A program made the translations under genes and the position numbers. The notes beneath the pieces were generated by a model that saw only the letters and a list, made by a program, of their open reading frames with translations, did not search any database and was not told the DNA's origin. From Verrucomicrobia bacterium UBA6775 (GTDB lineage: Bacteria > Verrucomicrobiota > Verrucomicrobiia > Limisphaerales > UBA1096), in assembly GCA_002453165.1 (NCBI GenBank), contig DKGH01000008.1:1693-23884 (forward strand): a stretch of 22,192 nt of DNA. The letters run 5' to 3'. Each line of letters starts with the position of its first letter. Position 1 is the stretch's first letter. Shown in pieces: positions 5,938-13,574 of this stretch.

Positions 5938-8112
5938 ATGTCACATAAAGTAACCGCCAATGTTGGCGGTGCTGAGATTCATATTGAATCCGGCAAAATT
6001 GCGAAACAAGCGGACGGTGCTGTCACCGTTCAACTCGGGGAAACCATCGTTCTCGTCGCTGCCTGCGGCGACACCAAGCCCCGTCCGGGCCTGGACTTTT
6101 TCCCGCTCACGGTCGACTATCGCGAGAAGGCTGCCGCAGCCGGGCGTTTCCCCGGCGGCTTCTTCAAGCGCGAGGGCCGTCCCTCCGAGAAGGAAATCCT
6201 CACCTGCCGCGTCACGGATCGCCCGATCCGGCCGCTTTTCCCCAAGGGGTATTTCAATGAGGTGCAAATCCAGACCCTGCTGCTGAGCGCGGACGGGGAC
6301 AACGACTCAGACGTCCTCTCGATCAACGGCGCCTCGGCGGCCCTGATGATCAGTGACCTGCCGTTCGCCGGCCCGATCGGGGCGGTGCGTGTCGGTCGCG
6401 TCGAGGGCGAGTTTGTCGCCAACCCAACCCACGCTCAGATGGAGGCGAGCGATCTCGACCTCGTCTACGTTGGCAACGAGAAGAACATGATCATGTTCGA
6501 GGGTTCGGCCGATGAACTCCCGGAGGCCGATTTCCTCGCTGCGCTGAGATTCGGCCAGGAATCGATCGCCCCGGTCATCGCCGCGCAGAAGGAACTGCGC
6601 GAAGCGGTCGGCAAGCCGAAGCGCGAGTTCACCCCGCGTGTGGTCGAGGCAGAGGTTAAGGCCGAGGCCGAGTCGATCATCGGCGGACGCATCACTGATG
6701 CACTGCTCATCCAGGCCAAGCTCGAGCGTGAGGCTGCGTGTAACGCCCTCAAGGACGAGATGGAGGAAAAACTCGTCGAGAAATTCGGCGAGGAGGACAT
6801 CACCGGCTTTATCGTTGGCGAGGCATTTTACAGCATCCAGAAAGCTGCCGTTCGCAAGCTCGTGCTCGACGAAGGCAAGCGTCTCGACGGTCGCGGGTTC
6901 GAGGATCTGCGTCCGCTGTCCAGTGAGGCCGGCATGATTCCCCGCACACATGGTTCCGGCCTTTTTTCCCGGGGTGAGACGCAGGGCCTGTCGCTCGTCA
7001 CGCTCGGCACAACCGATGACACGCAGACGTTTGACGCCTACACGGGTGGCCCGAACGAAAAGCGGTTCATGCTTCACTACAACTTCCCGAACTTCTCCGT
7101 TGGTGAGACTGGCCGCATCATGGGCCCGGGCCGACGCGAGATTGGTCACGGCGCATTGGCCGAGCGATCCATCGCTCCGGTTATCCCGAGCCTCGAGGAT
7201 TTTCCGTACGCGGTTCGTGTCACATCGGAAATCATGGAGTCCAACGGCTCCACTTCGATGGCTGCCATCTGCAGCGGCACACTGGCGTTGCTGGACGCAG
7301 GCGTTCCGTTGAAGCGCCCGGTTGCCGGCATAAGTATCGGTCTCTGCACACGCAGCAACGAAGCCGGCGATATCGAGGCGTACAAACTGCTGGCCGACAT
7401 CATCGGCTGGGAGGATGCCTTCTGCGACATGGACTGCAAAATCGCCGGCACCGACACCGGCATCACCGGCTTCCAGCTTGATCTCAAGTTGAAGGGTATC
7501 CCGTACGAGATCATGGAAGAGGCCATCGGTATGGCCAAGAAGGCCCGCACCGCGATCCTATCCAACATGGGCGACTGTCTCGCCAAGGAGCGCGAGGAAA
7601 TGAGCCCGTACGCGCCGCGCATCGTCACCATTCCGATCGACCCGTCAAAGATTGGCGAGTTGATCGGCCCGGGTGGGAAGAACATCAAGCGCATCGTCGA
7701 GGAGTCCGGTTGCGAGATCAACATCGAGGACGACGGCCGCGTGCTGATCTACTCCATGTCCGCCGAGGGACTCGAGGTGGCCAAGGAATGCATCGAGGGC
7801 ATCACTGCCGAGGTTGAAGTCGGCAAGCTCTACCGCGGCAAGGTCGTTTCCATCAAGGAATTCGGCTGCTTCGTCGAGGTGTTGCCTGGCAAGGATGGCC
7901 TCGTGCACATCAGCGAGTTGGCCAACTTCCGCGTCAAGAAAACCGAGGACATCGTCAAGGACGGTGATGAGATCTGGGTCAAGTGCATCGGCGTGGACGA
8001 CAAGGGCCGCGTGAAACTCTCTCGCAAGGCGGCGATGGAGGAACGCAAGGCCGAGTTCAGCGGCGACGAGGAAGGCGGTAGCCCTGACGCGGGCGACGAC
8101 TCCGAGGAATAA
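5938..8112 (+). CDS. pnp: Polyribonucleotide nucleotidyltransferase (PNPase)
   Basis: A 724-residue protein of full family length. It phosphorolytically degrades RNA 3' to 5' and belongs to the RNA degradosome in many bacteria. It shows the first RNase PH domain with FFKREGRPSEKEILTCRVTD and RPIRPLFP, a helical linker, the second RNase PH domain with DGRGFEDLRPLSSEAGMIPR, SGLFSRGETQ and the catalytic-site region SNGSTSMAAICSGTLALLDAG, then DMDCKIAGTDTGITGFQLDL. A KH domain with GELIGPGGKNIKRIVEESGC follows, then an S1 domain (about 631-700, GKLYRGKVVSIKEFGCFVEV and onward) and an acidic tail. All domains are intact. Start ATG at 5938 follows GCTGAAAGAAAAAC, a weak ribosome-binding site. A strong terminator follows at 8136. 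No perfect copy of the dispersed palindrome occurs in rpsO or pnp. Confidence 0.99.
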   Translation: MSHKVTANVGGAEIHIESGKIAKQADGAVTVQLGETIVLVAACGDTKPRPGLDFFPLTVDYREKAAAAGRFPGGFFKREGRPSEKEILTCRVTDRPIRPLFPKGYFNEVQIQTLLLSADGDNDSDVLSINGASAALMISDLPFAGPIGAVRVGRVEGEFVANPTHAQMEASDLDLVYVGNEKNMIMFEGSADELPEADFLAALRFGQESIAPVIAAQKELREAVGKPKREFTPRVVEAEVKAEAESIIGGRITDALLIQAKLEREAACNALKDEMEEKLVEKFGEEDITGFIVGEAFYSIQKAAVRKLVLDEGKRLDGRGFEDLRPLSSEAGMIPRTHGSGLFSRGETQGLSLVTLGTTDDTQTFDAYTGGPNEKRFMLHYNFPNFSVGETGRIMGPGRREIGHGALAERSIAPVIPSLEDFPYAVRVTSEIMESNGSTSMAAICSGTLALLDAGVPLKRPVAGISIGLCTRSNEAGDIEAYKLLADIIGWEDAFCDMDCKIAGTDTGITGFQLDLKLKGIPYEIMEEAIGMAKKARTAILSNMGDCLAKEREEMSPYAPRIVTIPIDPSKIGELIGPGGKNIKRIVEESGCEINIEDDGRVLIYSMSAEGLEVAKECIEGITAEVEVGKLYRGKVVSIKEFGCFVEVLPGKDGLVHISELANFRVKKTEDIVKDGDEIWVKCIGVDDKGRVKLSRKAAMEERKAEFSGDEEGGSPDAGDDSEE

Positions 8113-8135
8113 GTCGTTTCACAAAACCATTTGCA

Positions 8136-8161
8136 GGCGGGCCGCTTGGCCCGCCTTTTTT
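8136..8161. terminator. Strong intrinsic terminator after pnp, probably bidirectional
   Basis: GGCGGGCC (8136-8143), loop GCTT, and GGCCCGCC (8148-8155) form a perfect 8-bp stem followed by six T. The T-tract continues as TTTTTTGTG (8156-8164), whose exact reverse complement CACAAAAAA is found at 8192-8200. This second inverted repeat makes the region symmetric, so it can also serve the convergent moeB gene on the minus strand. Confidence 0.9.
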
Positions 8162-8165
8162 GTGC

Positions 8166-8250
8166 CTTGGCTAGGCGCTTGGCTAAGCGGACACAAAAAA
8201 GGCCAAGCAGCGGCTGACTCGGTGAACGGACAGCAGTGCTTGGCTAGGCG
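8166..8250. repeat. Cluster of diverged copies of the dispersed palindrome
   Basis: In the gap between convergent pnp and moeB, CTTGGCTAGGCG occurs twice (8166-8177 and 8239-8250) and GCTTGGCTAAGCGG once (8177-8190). A half-site GGCCAAGC is at 8201-8208. Each full copy differs from CTTGGCCAAGCG by one or two transitions (C to T, A to G). They look like decayed or variant members of the palindrome family. Confidence 0.6.
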
Positions 8251-8259
8251 AAAAATCGA

Positions 8260-9408
8260 TCAGTACTTGGGGACGTTCGAGTCGATTTCCTCCGACCAGG
8301 CGGTGATGCCGCCCTTGACGCTCTTGAGGTACTTGAAGCCCTGCTCACGCAGATAGCCAAGCGCCTTGAGCGAGCGCACACCGGCCTTGCAGTGCAGGTA
8401 AATCGTCTGGTTCGGGTCCAGTTCCGTGAAGCGCTGCTCGATCTGGCTGAGTGGCACGAGCGTCGTGCCGTCGACCTTTGCGATCTGGAACTCGTCCTGC
8501 TCGCGGACGTCGACCACGGCGATGCCAAGGTCGGGGTGATCGAGTGCACGTTTCATTTCCTGGACGTCGACTTCGTCCGGGTTTTCCTCCGGCTCAGCCG
8601 GTTGATCAGGAATGCCGCAAAACTCGTTGTAATCGATCAATTCGCTGATGGTCGGGTTGTCACCGCAAATCGGACACTTGGGATCGCGGCGCAGTTTGAC
8701 CTCGCGAAACTTCATCTCCAGCGCGTTGAAAATCAGCAGTCGCCCGACGAGCGATGAGCCTTCGCCCAGTGCGAGCTTGATGATCTCGGTGGCCTGAATG
8801 CAGCCGACGATGCCGGGCAACACACCGAGCACGCCGCCTTCCGCACAGCTTGGTACCATACCCGGTGGCGGTGGTTCCGGGTAAAGGCAGCGGTAGCACG
8901 GGCCGTCCATGCTGGGCGCGAACACACTCGCCTGTCCGTCGAACCGGAAGATTGAGCCGTAGACGTTTGGCTTGCCTTGCAGCACGCAGGCGTCGTTGGT
9001 CAGGTAGCGCGTGGGGAAATTGTCGGTGCCGTCGACCACGATGTCGTAATCGGCGACGAGTGCCATGGCGTTTTCGCTGGTGAGCGGCGCCTCGTGTTTG
9101 TCGACGACTACATTCGGGTTGATGCTGTTAATCGTCTCCGTGGCGGACTCCACCTTGGGCCGGCCGACATCCTCGGTGCCGTGGGCGATCTGGCGCTGCA
9201 GGTTTGAGAAATCGACCACGTCAAAGTCCACCAGGCCGATCCGGCCGATGCCGGCGGCGGCGAGATACATGCTGATCGGCGACCCCAGCCCGCCGGTACC
9301 AATGCACAGGACGCTGGTGCCCTTGAGTTTCTTCTGACCGGCCATCCCGACCTCGGGGAGGATCAGGTGGCGGGAGTAGCGGCGGATTTCGTCGTTGCTC
9401 AGTTCCAT
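8260..9408 (-). CDS. moeB: MoeB/ThiF-type adenylyltransferase fused to a rhodanese domain
   Basis: A 382-residue cytoplasmic protein. Residues 1-255 are a ThiF/MoeB domain: GTGGLGS at 37-43 for ATP, DFDVVDFSNLQRQ, VDGTDNFPTRYL, zinc-type cysteine pairs CYRC (171-174) and CPIC (245-248), and C188 in PSCAEGG. Residues about 280-382 are a rhodanese domain with DVRE and the active-site loop HCKAGVRS (Cys340). MoeZ/MOCS3-type fusions adenylate the C-terminal glycine of small sulfur carriers (MoaD, ThiS, CysO) and then transfer sulfur through the rhodanese cysteine. No sulfur-carrier gene lies in the window, so the partner is unknown. It is probably co-transcribed with the hydrolase 51 bp upstream and ends at a shared bidirectional terminator. 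The gene contains no perfect palindrome copy. Confidence 0.93.
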   Translation of the reverse strand: MELSNDEIRRYSRHLILPEVGMAGQKKLKGTSVLCIGTGGLGSPISMYLAAAGIGRIGLVDFDVVDFSNLQRQIAHGTEDVGRPKVESATETINSINPNVVVDKHEAPLTSENAMALVADYDIVVDGTDNFPTRYLTNDACVLQGKPNVYGSIFRFDGQASVFAPSMDGPCYRCLYPEPPPPGMVPSCAEGGVLGVLPGIVGCIQATEIIKLALGEGSSLVGRLLIFNALEMKFREVKLRRDPKCPICGDNPTISELIDYNEFCGIPDQPAEPEENPDEVDVQEMKRALDHPDLGIAVVDVREQDEFQIAKVDGTTLVPLSQIEQRFTELDPNQTIYLHCKAGVRSLKALGYLREQGFKYLKSVKGGITAWSEEIDSNVPKY

Positions 9409-9434
9409 TTTCAGGGCCGGGCAGCGTACAGCAA

Positions 9435-9455
9435 GGCCAAGCGCTTGGCCAAGCG
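9435..9455. repeat. Dispersed palindrome, copy 5 (perfect 14-mer, tandem form)
   Basis: Perfect 14-mer at 9442-9455 with half copy GGCCAAGCG overlapping on the left. Intergenic between the hydrolase stop and the moeB start. Confidence 0.9.
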
Positions 9456-9459
9456 TTGA

Positions 9460-10335
9460 TTACTTGGCGATGAAACCCTGCTCCTTGAGCCAGAAAACGA
9501 GGTCGTTCGCCCACGGGTGAACGTTCTTGAACGGCGGCTTGTCTGCGAGGCCGATCCCGTGCCGGCCTTTTTGGTAGACATGCAACGCGAATGGCACGCC
9601 GGCCTCGCGCAGTGCGGAGGCGAAAAGAAGGCTGTTCTCCACCGGCACAGGGCGATCCTCGGCTGTATGCCAAACAAAAGTGGGTGGGGTGTTTTTGCGA
9701 ACCTGTTTTTCGCTGGAGAGCAGGTTGACGAGTTCCTCCGGCGGATTATTGCCGAGCAGGTTTCGCTTCGAGCCTTGATGGGTGTATTTGCCCATGGTGA
9801 TCACCGGATAACAAAGGATGCCCGCGTTGGGTCGTGAACTGGCACGGTCGATCGGATCACGCGCCTTGGGGTCGCCGTTGTCGAAGTGGGTGATTGCTGT
9901 AGAAGCGAGGTGCCCACCGGCTGACGAGCCCATGATGCCAATTTTCTCAGGGTCGATCTTCCATTTTTTGGCGTGGGTGCGGACGGTGCGAATGGCCCGG
10001 GCGGCGTCGCCCAGCATGATCGGATGCCGATAACCGGCGGAACCAAGCCGATACTTTAACACGAATCCGTTGATGCCGTGCTTCTGCAAAAACTGGGCGT
10101 AGGTCGCGCCCTCGTGCGAGGCAAGTCCGCCGTAGCCCCCGCCGGGGCAGATCACGATCGCTGAGCCGGAGTTGTTATCTGCCGGCGCAAGGAACGGTGT
10201 TAGAGTGGGGATGTCATGCAGCGCTTGGCCAAGCGCACCGGGAGCCCCGTTCGGCCAAAGCGACATCTCCTTGCCTTGCGAAATCGCACTAACTGCCAAG
10301 CCTAGCGTCATCAGAATTGTGATGGGAGTTTTCAT
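9460..10335 (-). CDS. Exported alpha/beta hydrolase (esterase/acetylesterase-like)
   Basis: A 291-residue protein with a probable Sec signal peptide (MKTPITILMTLGLAVSAISQ). It has the alpha/beta-hydrolase oxyanion region ICPGGGYGGL (about 62-71), the nucleophile elbow GSSAGG (136-141, Ser138), a probable acid Asp227 in HTAEDRPVP, and His259 in GRHGIG. This is the order expected of a catalytic triad. The family (BD-FAE / acetyl-xylan-esterase-like) usually removes acyl groups from sugars or small esters; the substrate here cannot be read from sequence. The mature N-terminus contains the perfect 14-base palindrome as ALGQAL, in a region before the conserved core. The next gene on the strand is moeB. 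Confidence 0.9.
   Translation of the reverse strand: MKTPITILMTLGLAVSAISQGKEMSLWPNGAPGALGQALHDIPTLTPFLAPADNNSGSAIVICPGGGYGGLASHEGATYAQFLQKHGINGFVLKYRLGSAGYRHPIMLGDAARAIRTVRTHAKKWKIDPEKIGIMGSSAGGHLASTAITHFDNGDPKARDPIDRASSRPNAGILCYPVITMGKYTHQGSKRNLLGNNPPEELVNLLSSEKQVRKNTPPTFVWHTAEDRPVPVENSLLFASALREAGVPFALHVYQKGRHGIGLADKPPFKNVHPWANDLVFWLKEQGFIAK
10222..10235. repeat. Dispersed palindrome, copy 6 (perfect 14-mer)
   Basis: In the N-terminal mature part of the hydrolase, read as Ala-Leu-Gly-Gln-Ala. Confidence 0.9.
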
Positions 10336-10691
10336 TTGAATTGAAAGGACGGCACTCTACTAGTGCGTATCGATTGTGAAAAGCCTCCAATCATTAATTA
10401 CCGCAATGTTACTGATCAATTATTTTGGAGTGCTGGCCAAATAACAATAATCACTTGCCAATGCCGAAACTGACTTTTTTGCCAGTATCTCTACTTGGAC
10501 ATAAGTGGAGCCAGAATCAGTATACTATAGAACGCAAAGTAATAATCTCAATCAGATATATGCACATGGAATACTATCGCAAGCCTCTGTGGCATTGGTC
10601 TAGCGGAGGTCGTTTATCTGTTTGTGGAACTGATTTTTGACTGGTTCATGCGTCCATTCGAAGCGCCTCCGAATTCCGTTACTGGCGAAGA
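10336..10691. other. AT-rich gap of 356 bp
   Basis: This stretch between the ankyrin gene and the hydrolase start is visibly richer in A/T than its neighbours and free of the palindrome. It holds an imperfect inverted repeat (CTCCAA at 10385-10390 against TTGGAG at 10425-10430, with AT-rich arms). On the minus strand a TATACT hexamer lies at about 10520-10525, which could serve the hydrolase, though no convincing -35 was found. A possible short gene remnant is listed separately. No RNA gene or terminator is clear. Confidence 0.6.
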
Positions 10692-10695
10692 TTAG
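10546..10695 (+). pseudogene. Possible C-terminal remnant of a membrane protein gene
   Basis: An open plus-strand frame of 49 codons follows a stop codon at 10543-10545 and ends with TAG at 10693-10695. It has no start codon before its hydrophobic segment. The predicted peptide has a hydrophobic stretch (IASLCGIGLAEVVYLFVELI) followed by FDWFMRPFEAPPNSVTGED, which looks like one membrane helix with a polar tail. It could be the decayed end of a gene or chance. I do not recognise the family. It ends tail to tail with the ankyrin gene, overlapping its stop by a few bases. Confidence 0.2.
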
Positions 10696-11498
10696 TTCCC
10701 AGATTCGAGTTCCTCGCCTGTTTTACCACCGTGTTTCTTGAGTATTGCAGCGATGTCCTTTTTGCCATTGCGGTTGGCCCAGTCGAGGGGGGTGTCGCCG
10801 AACGCGATCGTGATGTTCACTTTGGCTTTGTTTGCGATCAGAATCTCGACGATTTCCTTTTGACCAGTTGAGGCGGCCTTGTGCAGCGGGCTTGTGCCAC
10901 CGCCGCCGTTGACATTGGCGCCGTTCTTGGCGAGAAGTGCCACCATCTCGGGGAGTCCCTTGCCGACGGCAGAGTCGAGCGCGGTCTCGGCGAACGCATC
11001 TTTTGCGTTCACATCGGCGCCCTTGGATAGGAGGAGGGCCACCACCTTAGCGCGGTTTTTATTTACGGCTGCAAAGAGGGCTGGCTCCTTGCGTTCGCCG
11101 CAGGTGATTTTGTAGTCGGCGCCGTTAGCTAACAGCAGTGCCACCACCTTGGTGTGGCCGCCGCTGGCAGCGAGGTGCAGCGGGGTGATTTCCTTGGAAT
11201 CCTTCAGGTTGACCTTTGCGCGGCTGGCGATCAGCAGTTTGGCCGCGTCGGCCTTGCCGGATCGTGCGGCATAATGCAACGGGGTGGAACCGTACTGGTT
11301 GGTCGTGTCCACCGGGGTGCCGGCGGCGAGGTGCTGTCGGATGACATCGGCGCTGCCCTTGTAGGCGGCCTGATGGATCGGGATGCTCGGGGCCTGTGGC
11401 TTGGCGGCCGGCTTGGCCTTGGCCGGTTCGGTGGCGGTGGCTTGGCAGCCAAGCAGTGCCAGGCTGGCGACGGTGGTGGAAACAAACGTAGTTTTCAC
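10692..11498 (-). CDS. Ankyrin-repeat lipoprotein
   Basis: I chose the GTG at 11498, giving 268 residues. The sequence VKTTFVSTTVASLALLGC is then a proper lipoprotein signal with lipobox LALLGC. The longer reading from a TTG at 11555 adds 19 residues that would bury the signal. After a Pro/Ala-rich linker come about seven ankyrin repeats with typical STPLHYAARSG, ITPLHLAASGG, TSPLHKAASTG and DTPLDWANRNG starts, ending in EELESGN. Ankyrin arrays bind proteins; here the protein should be anchored to a membrane facing the periplasm or outside, and its partner is unknown. It lies 58 bp downstream of dtd on the same strand and may be co-transcribed. Ankyrin repeats are broadly spread and do not by themselves imply host association. 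Confidence 0.88.
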   Translation of the reverse strand: MKTTFVSTTVASLALLGCQATATEPAKAKPAAKPQAPSIPIHQAAYKGSADVIRQHLAAGTPVDTTNQYGSTPLHYAARSGKADAAKLLIASRAKVNLKDSKEITPLHLAASGGHTKVVALLLANGADYKITCGERKEPALFAAVNKNRAKVVALLLSKGADVNAKDAFAETALDSAVGKGLPEMVALLAKNGANVNGGGGTSPLHKAASTGQKEIVEILIANKAKVNITIAFGDTPLDWANRNGKKDIAAILKKHGGKTGEELESGN

Positions 11499-11556
11499 GG
11501 CGGAGAGACAGATAACGCAACGCAGATGAATTTCAAGCCGGAACCGCCTGGCCAAG

Positions 11557-12009
11557 CTACTCGCGGTTTTTGGAATCGATCGTAATGGTCACCGGGCCAT
11601 CGTTGATGAGGGCGACCTGCATACTTGCGCCGAATTCGCCGGTCTCGACCGCTAGGCCAAGCTCGGCCTCGAGTCGGGCGATGAACTGCTCGTACAGCGG
11701 GATGGCGACTTCCGGCTTGGCAGCACGGGTAAACGAGGGTCGGTTACCTTTCTTCGTACTGGCGTGGAGAGTAAACTGACTAATGAGCAATACGCCGCCG
11801 CCGACGTCAGCCAGCGACTTGTTCATCAATCCTGCCTCGTCGGTGAACACCCGCATGCGGGCGATCTTGCCGCAGAGCCAGTCGATGTCCTCGGCGCCGT
11901 CGGCCTCCTCGATCCCGAGCAGGACGACAAAGCCTTGGCCAATTTTCCCGCGCACCTCGCCGTCGATGGTGACGGAGCCTTCGCTCACGCGTTGGATGAC
12001 CACCCGCAT
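11557..12009 (-). CDS. dtd: D-aminoacyl-tRNA deacylase
   Basis: A 150-residue protein, standard length for bacterial DTD. It cleaves D-amino acids from mischarged tRNAs in the cytoplasm. Visible motifs are the start MRVVIQRVSEGSVTIDGEV, the catalytic SQFTL (77-81), NRPSFTRAA (89-97), and GEFGASMQVALINDGPVTI near the end, where Gly138-Pro139 is the cross-subunit Gly-cisPro motif that excludes L-amino acids. The start lies 9 bp after the sulfatase stop, so the gene is in an operon with it. The tail matches other DTDs and nothing appears missing. Two palindrome-like variants (about 11650-11662 and at the 3' end) carry single substitutions. Confidence 0.97.
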   Translation of the reverse strand: MRVVIQRVSEGSVTIDGEVRGKIGQGFVVLLGIEEADGAEDIDWLCGKIARMRVFTDEAGLMNKSLADVGGGVLLISQFTLHASTKKGNRPSFTRAAKPEVAIPLYEQFIARLEAELGLAVETGEFGASMQVALINDGPVTITIDSKNRE

Positions 12010-12018
12010 TGTCCGGCT

Positions 12019-13434
12019 TTATCTTTTGCGCGGCTTGAACGGTGCGTTCCAGAGCGGGTTGGGGACGTGTTGCTCCTTGAAAAGTTCCTCGGCTCGGGCG
12101 ACCAGTTCGGGGTGGTCAGCGGCGACGTTCGTGGTCTCGCCGAGGTCGTTGTCGAGGTCGTAAATCTTAATCGGCGCGGTGGCGGACTGTTTGCGCAACG
12201 CTTTCCATCGACCGGTTTCACCGAGCACGACAGCCTGCGCACCCCGGCGCTCGAGGAATTCCCAGTACAGAAACTCGCGCTTGAGCTGCCTGTCCGCTTG
12301 GCCAAGCAGGGTGGGGAGGATGCTGATGCTGTCCAGTTTGCCAGGAGCGGTGACGCCGAGCAGTTCTGCGGCCGTGGCCATGAGGTCACCAAAATATGCA
12401 GGGTGATCACTGGCACTGTTGGGTTTGATGTGGCCGGGCCAGTGAGCGATCGTCGGCACCCGGATGCCGCCTTCGTAAAGGTCACGCTTCATGCCGCGGA
12501 GTGGGCCGTTAGCGTCAAAGAAATCCGGATCGTTGCCGCCCTCTCGGTGGTGGCCGTTGTCAGAGCTGAACACGACCAGCGTGTTCTCGGTAAGGTTGTA
12601 CTGTTTGAGCCGTGCCATGAGGCGGCCGATGTCGGCGTCCATCCGGGTGATCATCGCGGCCTGGCCCTTGTTGGGGTTGGTCCATTTTTTCTCGGCGTAA
12701 ATCCCGTAGTCCGGCACATCCTGCCCGTCCCCGGTGCCGCGAGTGCCCTCGTTGTTGGCGTGTGGAATGGTGAACGGCAGGTAGAGGAAAAACGGCTTCT
12801 TGTGATTCATGTCCAGCCAGTGCAGGGCGTTCTCGACGATGAGATCATGCGAGTAATCGATGCGCTCTTTCGCCCAGCCGGCGCCGCTGGGGAGTTCATT
12901 TGCTGGGACGTTGCGGAGCTTCACGCGCCGCTCTTTGTTGATGAGAAATGTCGGGTAGAAATTATGCGCGTGCCCCTGGTGCAGGTAGCCGTAAAAGGCA
13001 TCGAACCCCTGTTTGGTAGGCAGCCCGTCGGTGCCCTCATTGCCGAGTCCCCATTTGCCAAAGCAGCCGGTCGCGTAACCGGACTGCTTGAACAACTCCG
13101 CCACGGTGAAGTCGCTGGGCCGGAGGTTGTGTCGGCCGTTACCGCGAATATAGGCGTGTCCGGTGTGGAGCCCGGTCATCAAAACGCAGCGTGACGGCGC
13201 GCAGACGGTAGACCCGGAGTAAAACTGCGTGAGTTTCATCCCGCCCTTGGCCAAGCGGTCGAGGTGCGGCGTCTTGATTTTCTTTTGACCGAAGCAGCCA
13301 AGGTCACCGTAGCCAAGGTCGTCGGCGAGGATGAATATCAGGTTGGGCTTGGCCTCCGCTTGGCCAAGCGCAGCCGGCTTGGCCGAGGCGAACAGGCCAA
13401 GCACGGTTGCGAAAAATAATTTGCAGATGTTCAT
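12019..13434 (-). CDS. Exported sulfatase (formylglycine-type, S1 family)
   Basis: A 471-residue protein with an N-terminal signal peptide (MNICKLFFATVLGLFASAKPA). It has the type I sulfatase features: metal-binding ADDLGYGD (37-44), the CAPSR motif (78-82) whose Cys is converted to formylglycine, MTGLHTGHAYIRGN just after it, PFFLYLPFTIPHANNE, and SSDNGHHREGG with the second metal-binding Asp-Asn. It hydrolyses sulfate esters outside the cytoplasm; sulfated polysaccharides are the usual targets in marine Verrucomicrobiota and Planctomycetes, but the substrate is not readable here. No maturation enzyme is in the window. Three palindrome copies lie in this one gene: ALGQAE at the signal/mature junction, RLAKGG, and LLGQAD in the C-terminal part. 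Confidence 0.95.
   Translation of the reverse strand: MNICKLFFATVLGLFASAKPAALGQAEAKPNLIFILADDLGYGDLGCFGQKKIKTPHLDRLAKGGMKLTQFYSGSTVCAPSRCVLMTGLHTGHAYIRGNGRHNLRPSDFTVAELFKQSGYATGCFGKWGLGNEGTDGLPTKQGFDAFYGYLHQGHAHNFYPTFLINKERRVKLRNVPANELPSGAGWAKERIDYSHDLIVENALHWLDMNHKKPFFLYLPFTIPHANNEGTRGTGDGQDVPDYGIYAEKKWTNPNKGQAAMITRMDADIGRLMARLKQYNLTENTLVVFSSDNGHHREGGNDPDFFDANGPLRGMKRDLYEGGIRVPTIAHWPGHIKPNSASDHPAYFGDLMATAAELLGVTAPGKLDSISILPTLLGQADRQLKREFLYWEFLERRGAQAVVLGETGRWKALRKQSATAPIKIYDLDNDLGETTNVAADHPELVARAEELFKEQHVPNPLWNAPFKPRKR
12296..12307. repeat. Dispersed palindrome, copy 7
   Basis: GCTTGGCCAAGC in the sulfatase C-terminal part, read as Leu-Gly-Gln-Ala. Confidence 0.85.
13246..13257. repeat. Dispersed palindrome, copy 8
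   Basis: Core at 13246-13255 plus CG, in the sulfatase; read as Leu-Ala-Lys (second frame). Confidence 0.85.
13357..13370. repeat. Dispersed palindrome, copy 9 (perfect 14-mer)
   Basis: In the sulfatase at the signal/mature junction, read as Ala-Leu-Gly-Gln-Ala. Copy 8 lies only about 110 bp away. Confidence 0.9.
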
Positions 13435-13574
13435 GTTCGCAGGGCGCCAGACAGTCTAGTGGATTTGCCCGGCCACGGCGAATCACTTCTTGCGGTGGCA
13501 AGATTATTTTCGGTTTCTCTGAAAGCTTTTTCTCTCGCTGTGCCGGAACGGTTCGTCGTAGCGTCGCGCGACGG

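Noticed and set aside
6307..7149. Minus-strand open frame of 280 codons inside pnp
   Set aside because: Antisense shadow of a highly conserved gene; no family features.
11764..13194. Long plus-strand open frame of 476 codons opposite the sulfatase and dtd genes
   Set aside because: It lies antisense to two confidently identified genes, with residue use typical of a shadow frame and no recognisable domain.
13407..13574. Upstream extension of the UreF-like protein
   Set aside because: The extra 56 residues are Arg/Ser/Cys-rich, overlap the sulfatase start region and do not resemble a UreF N-terminus.
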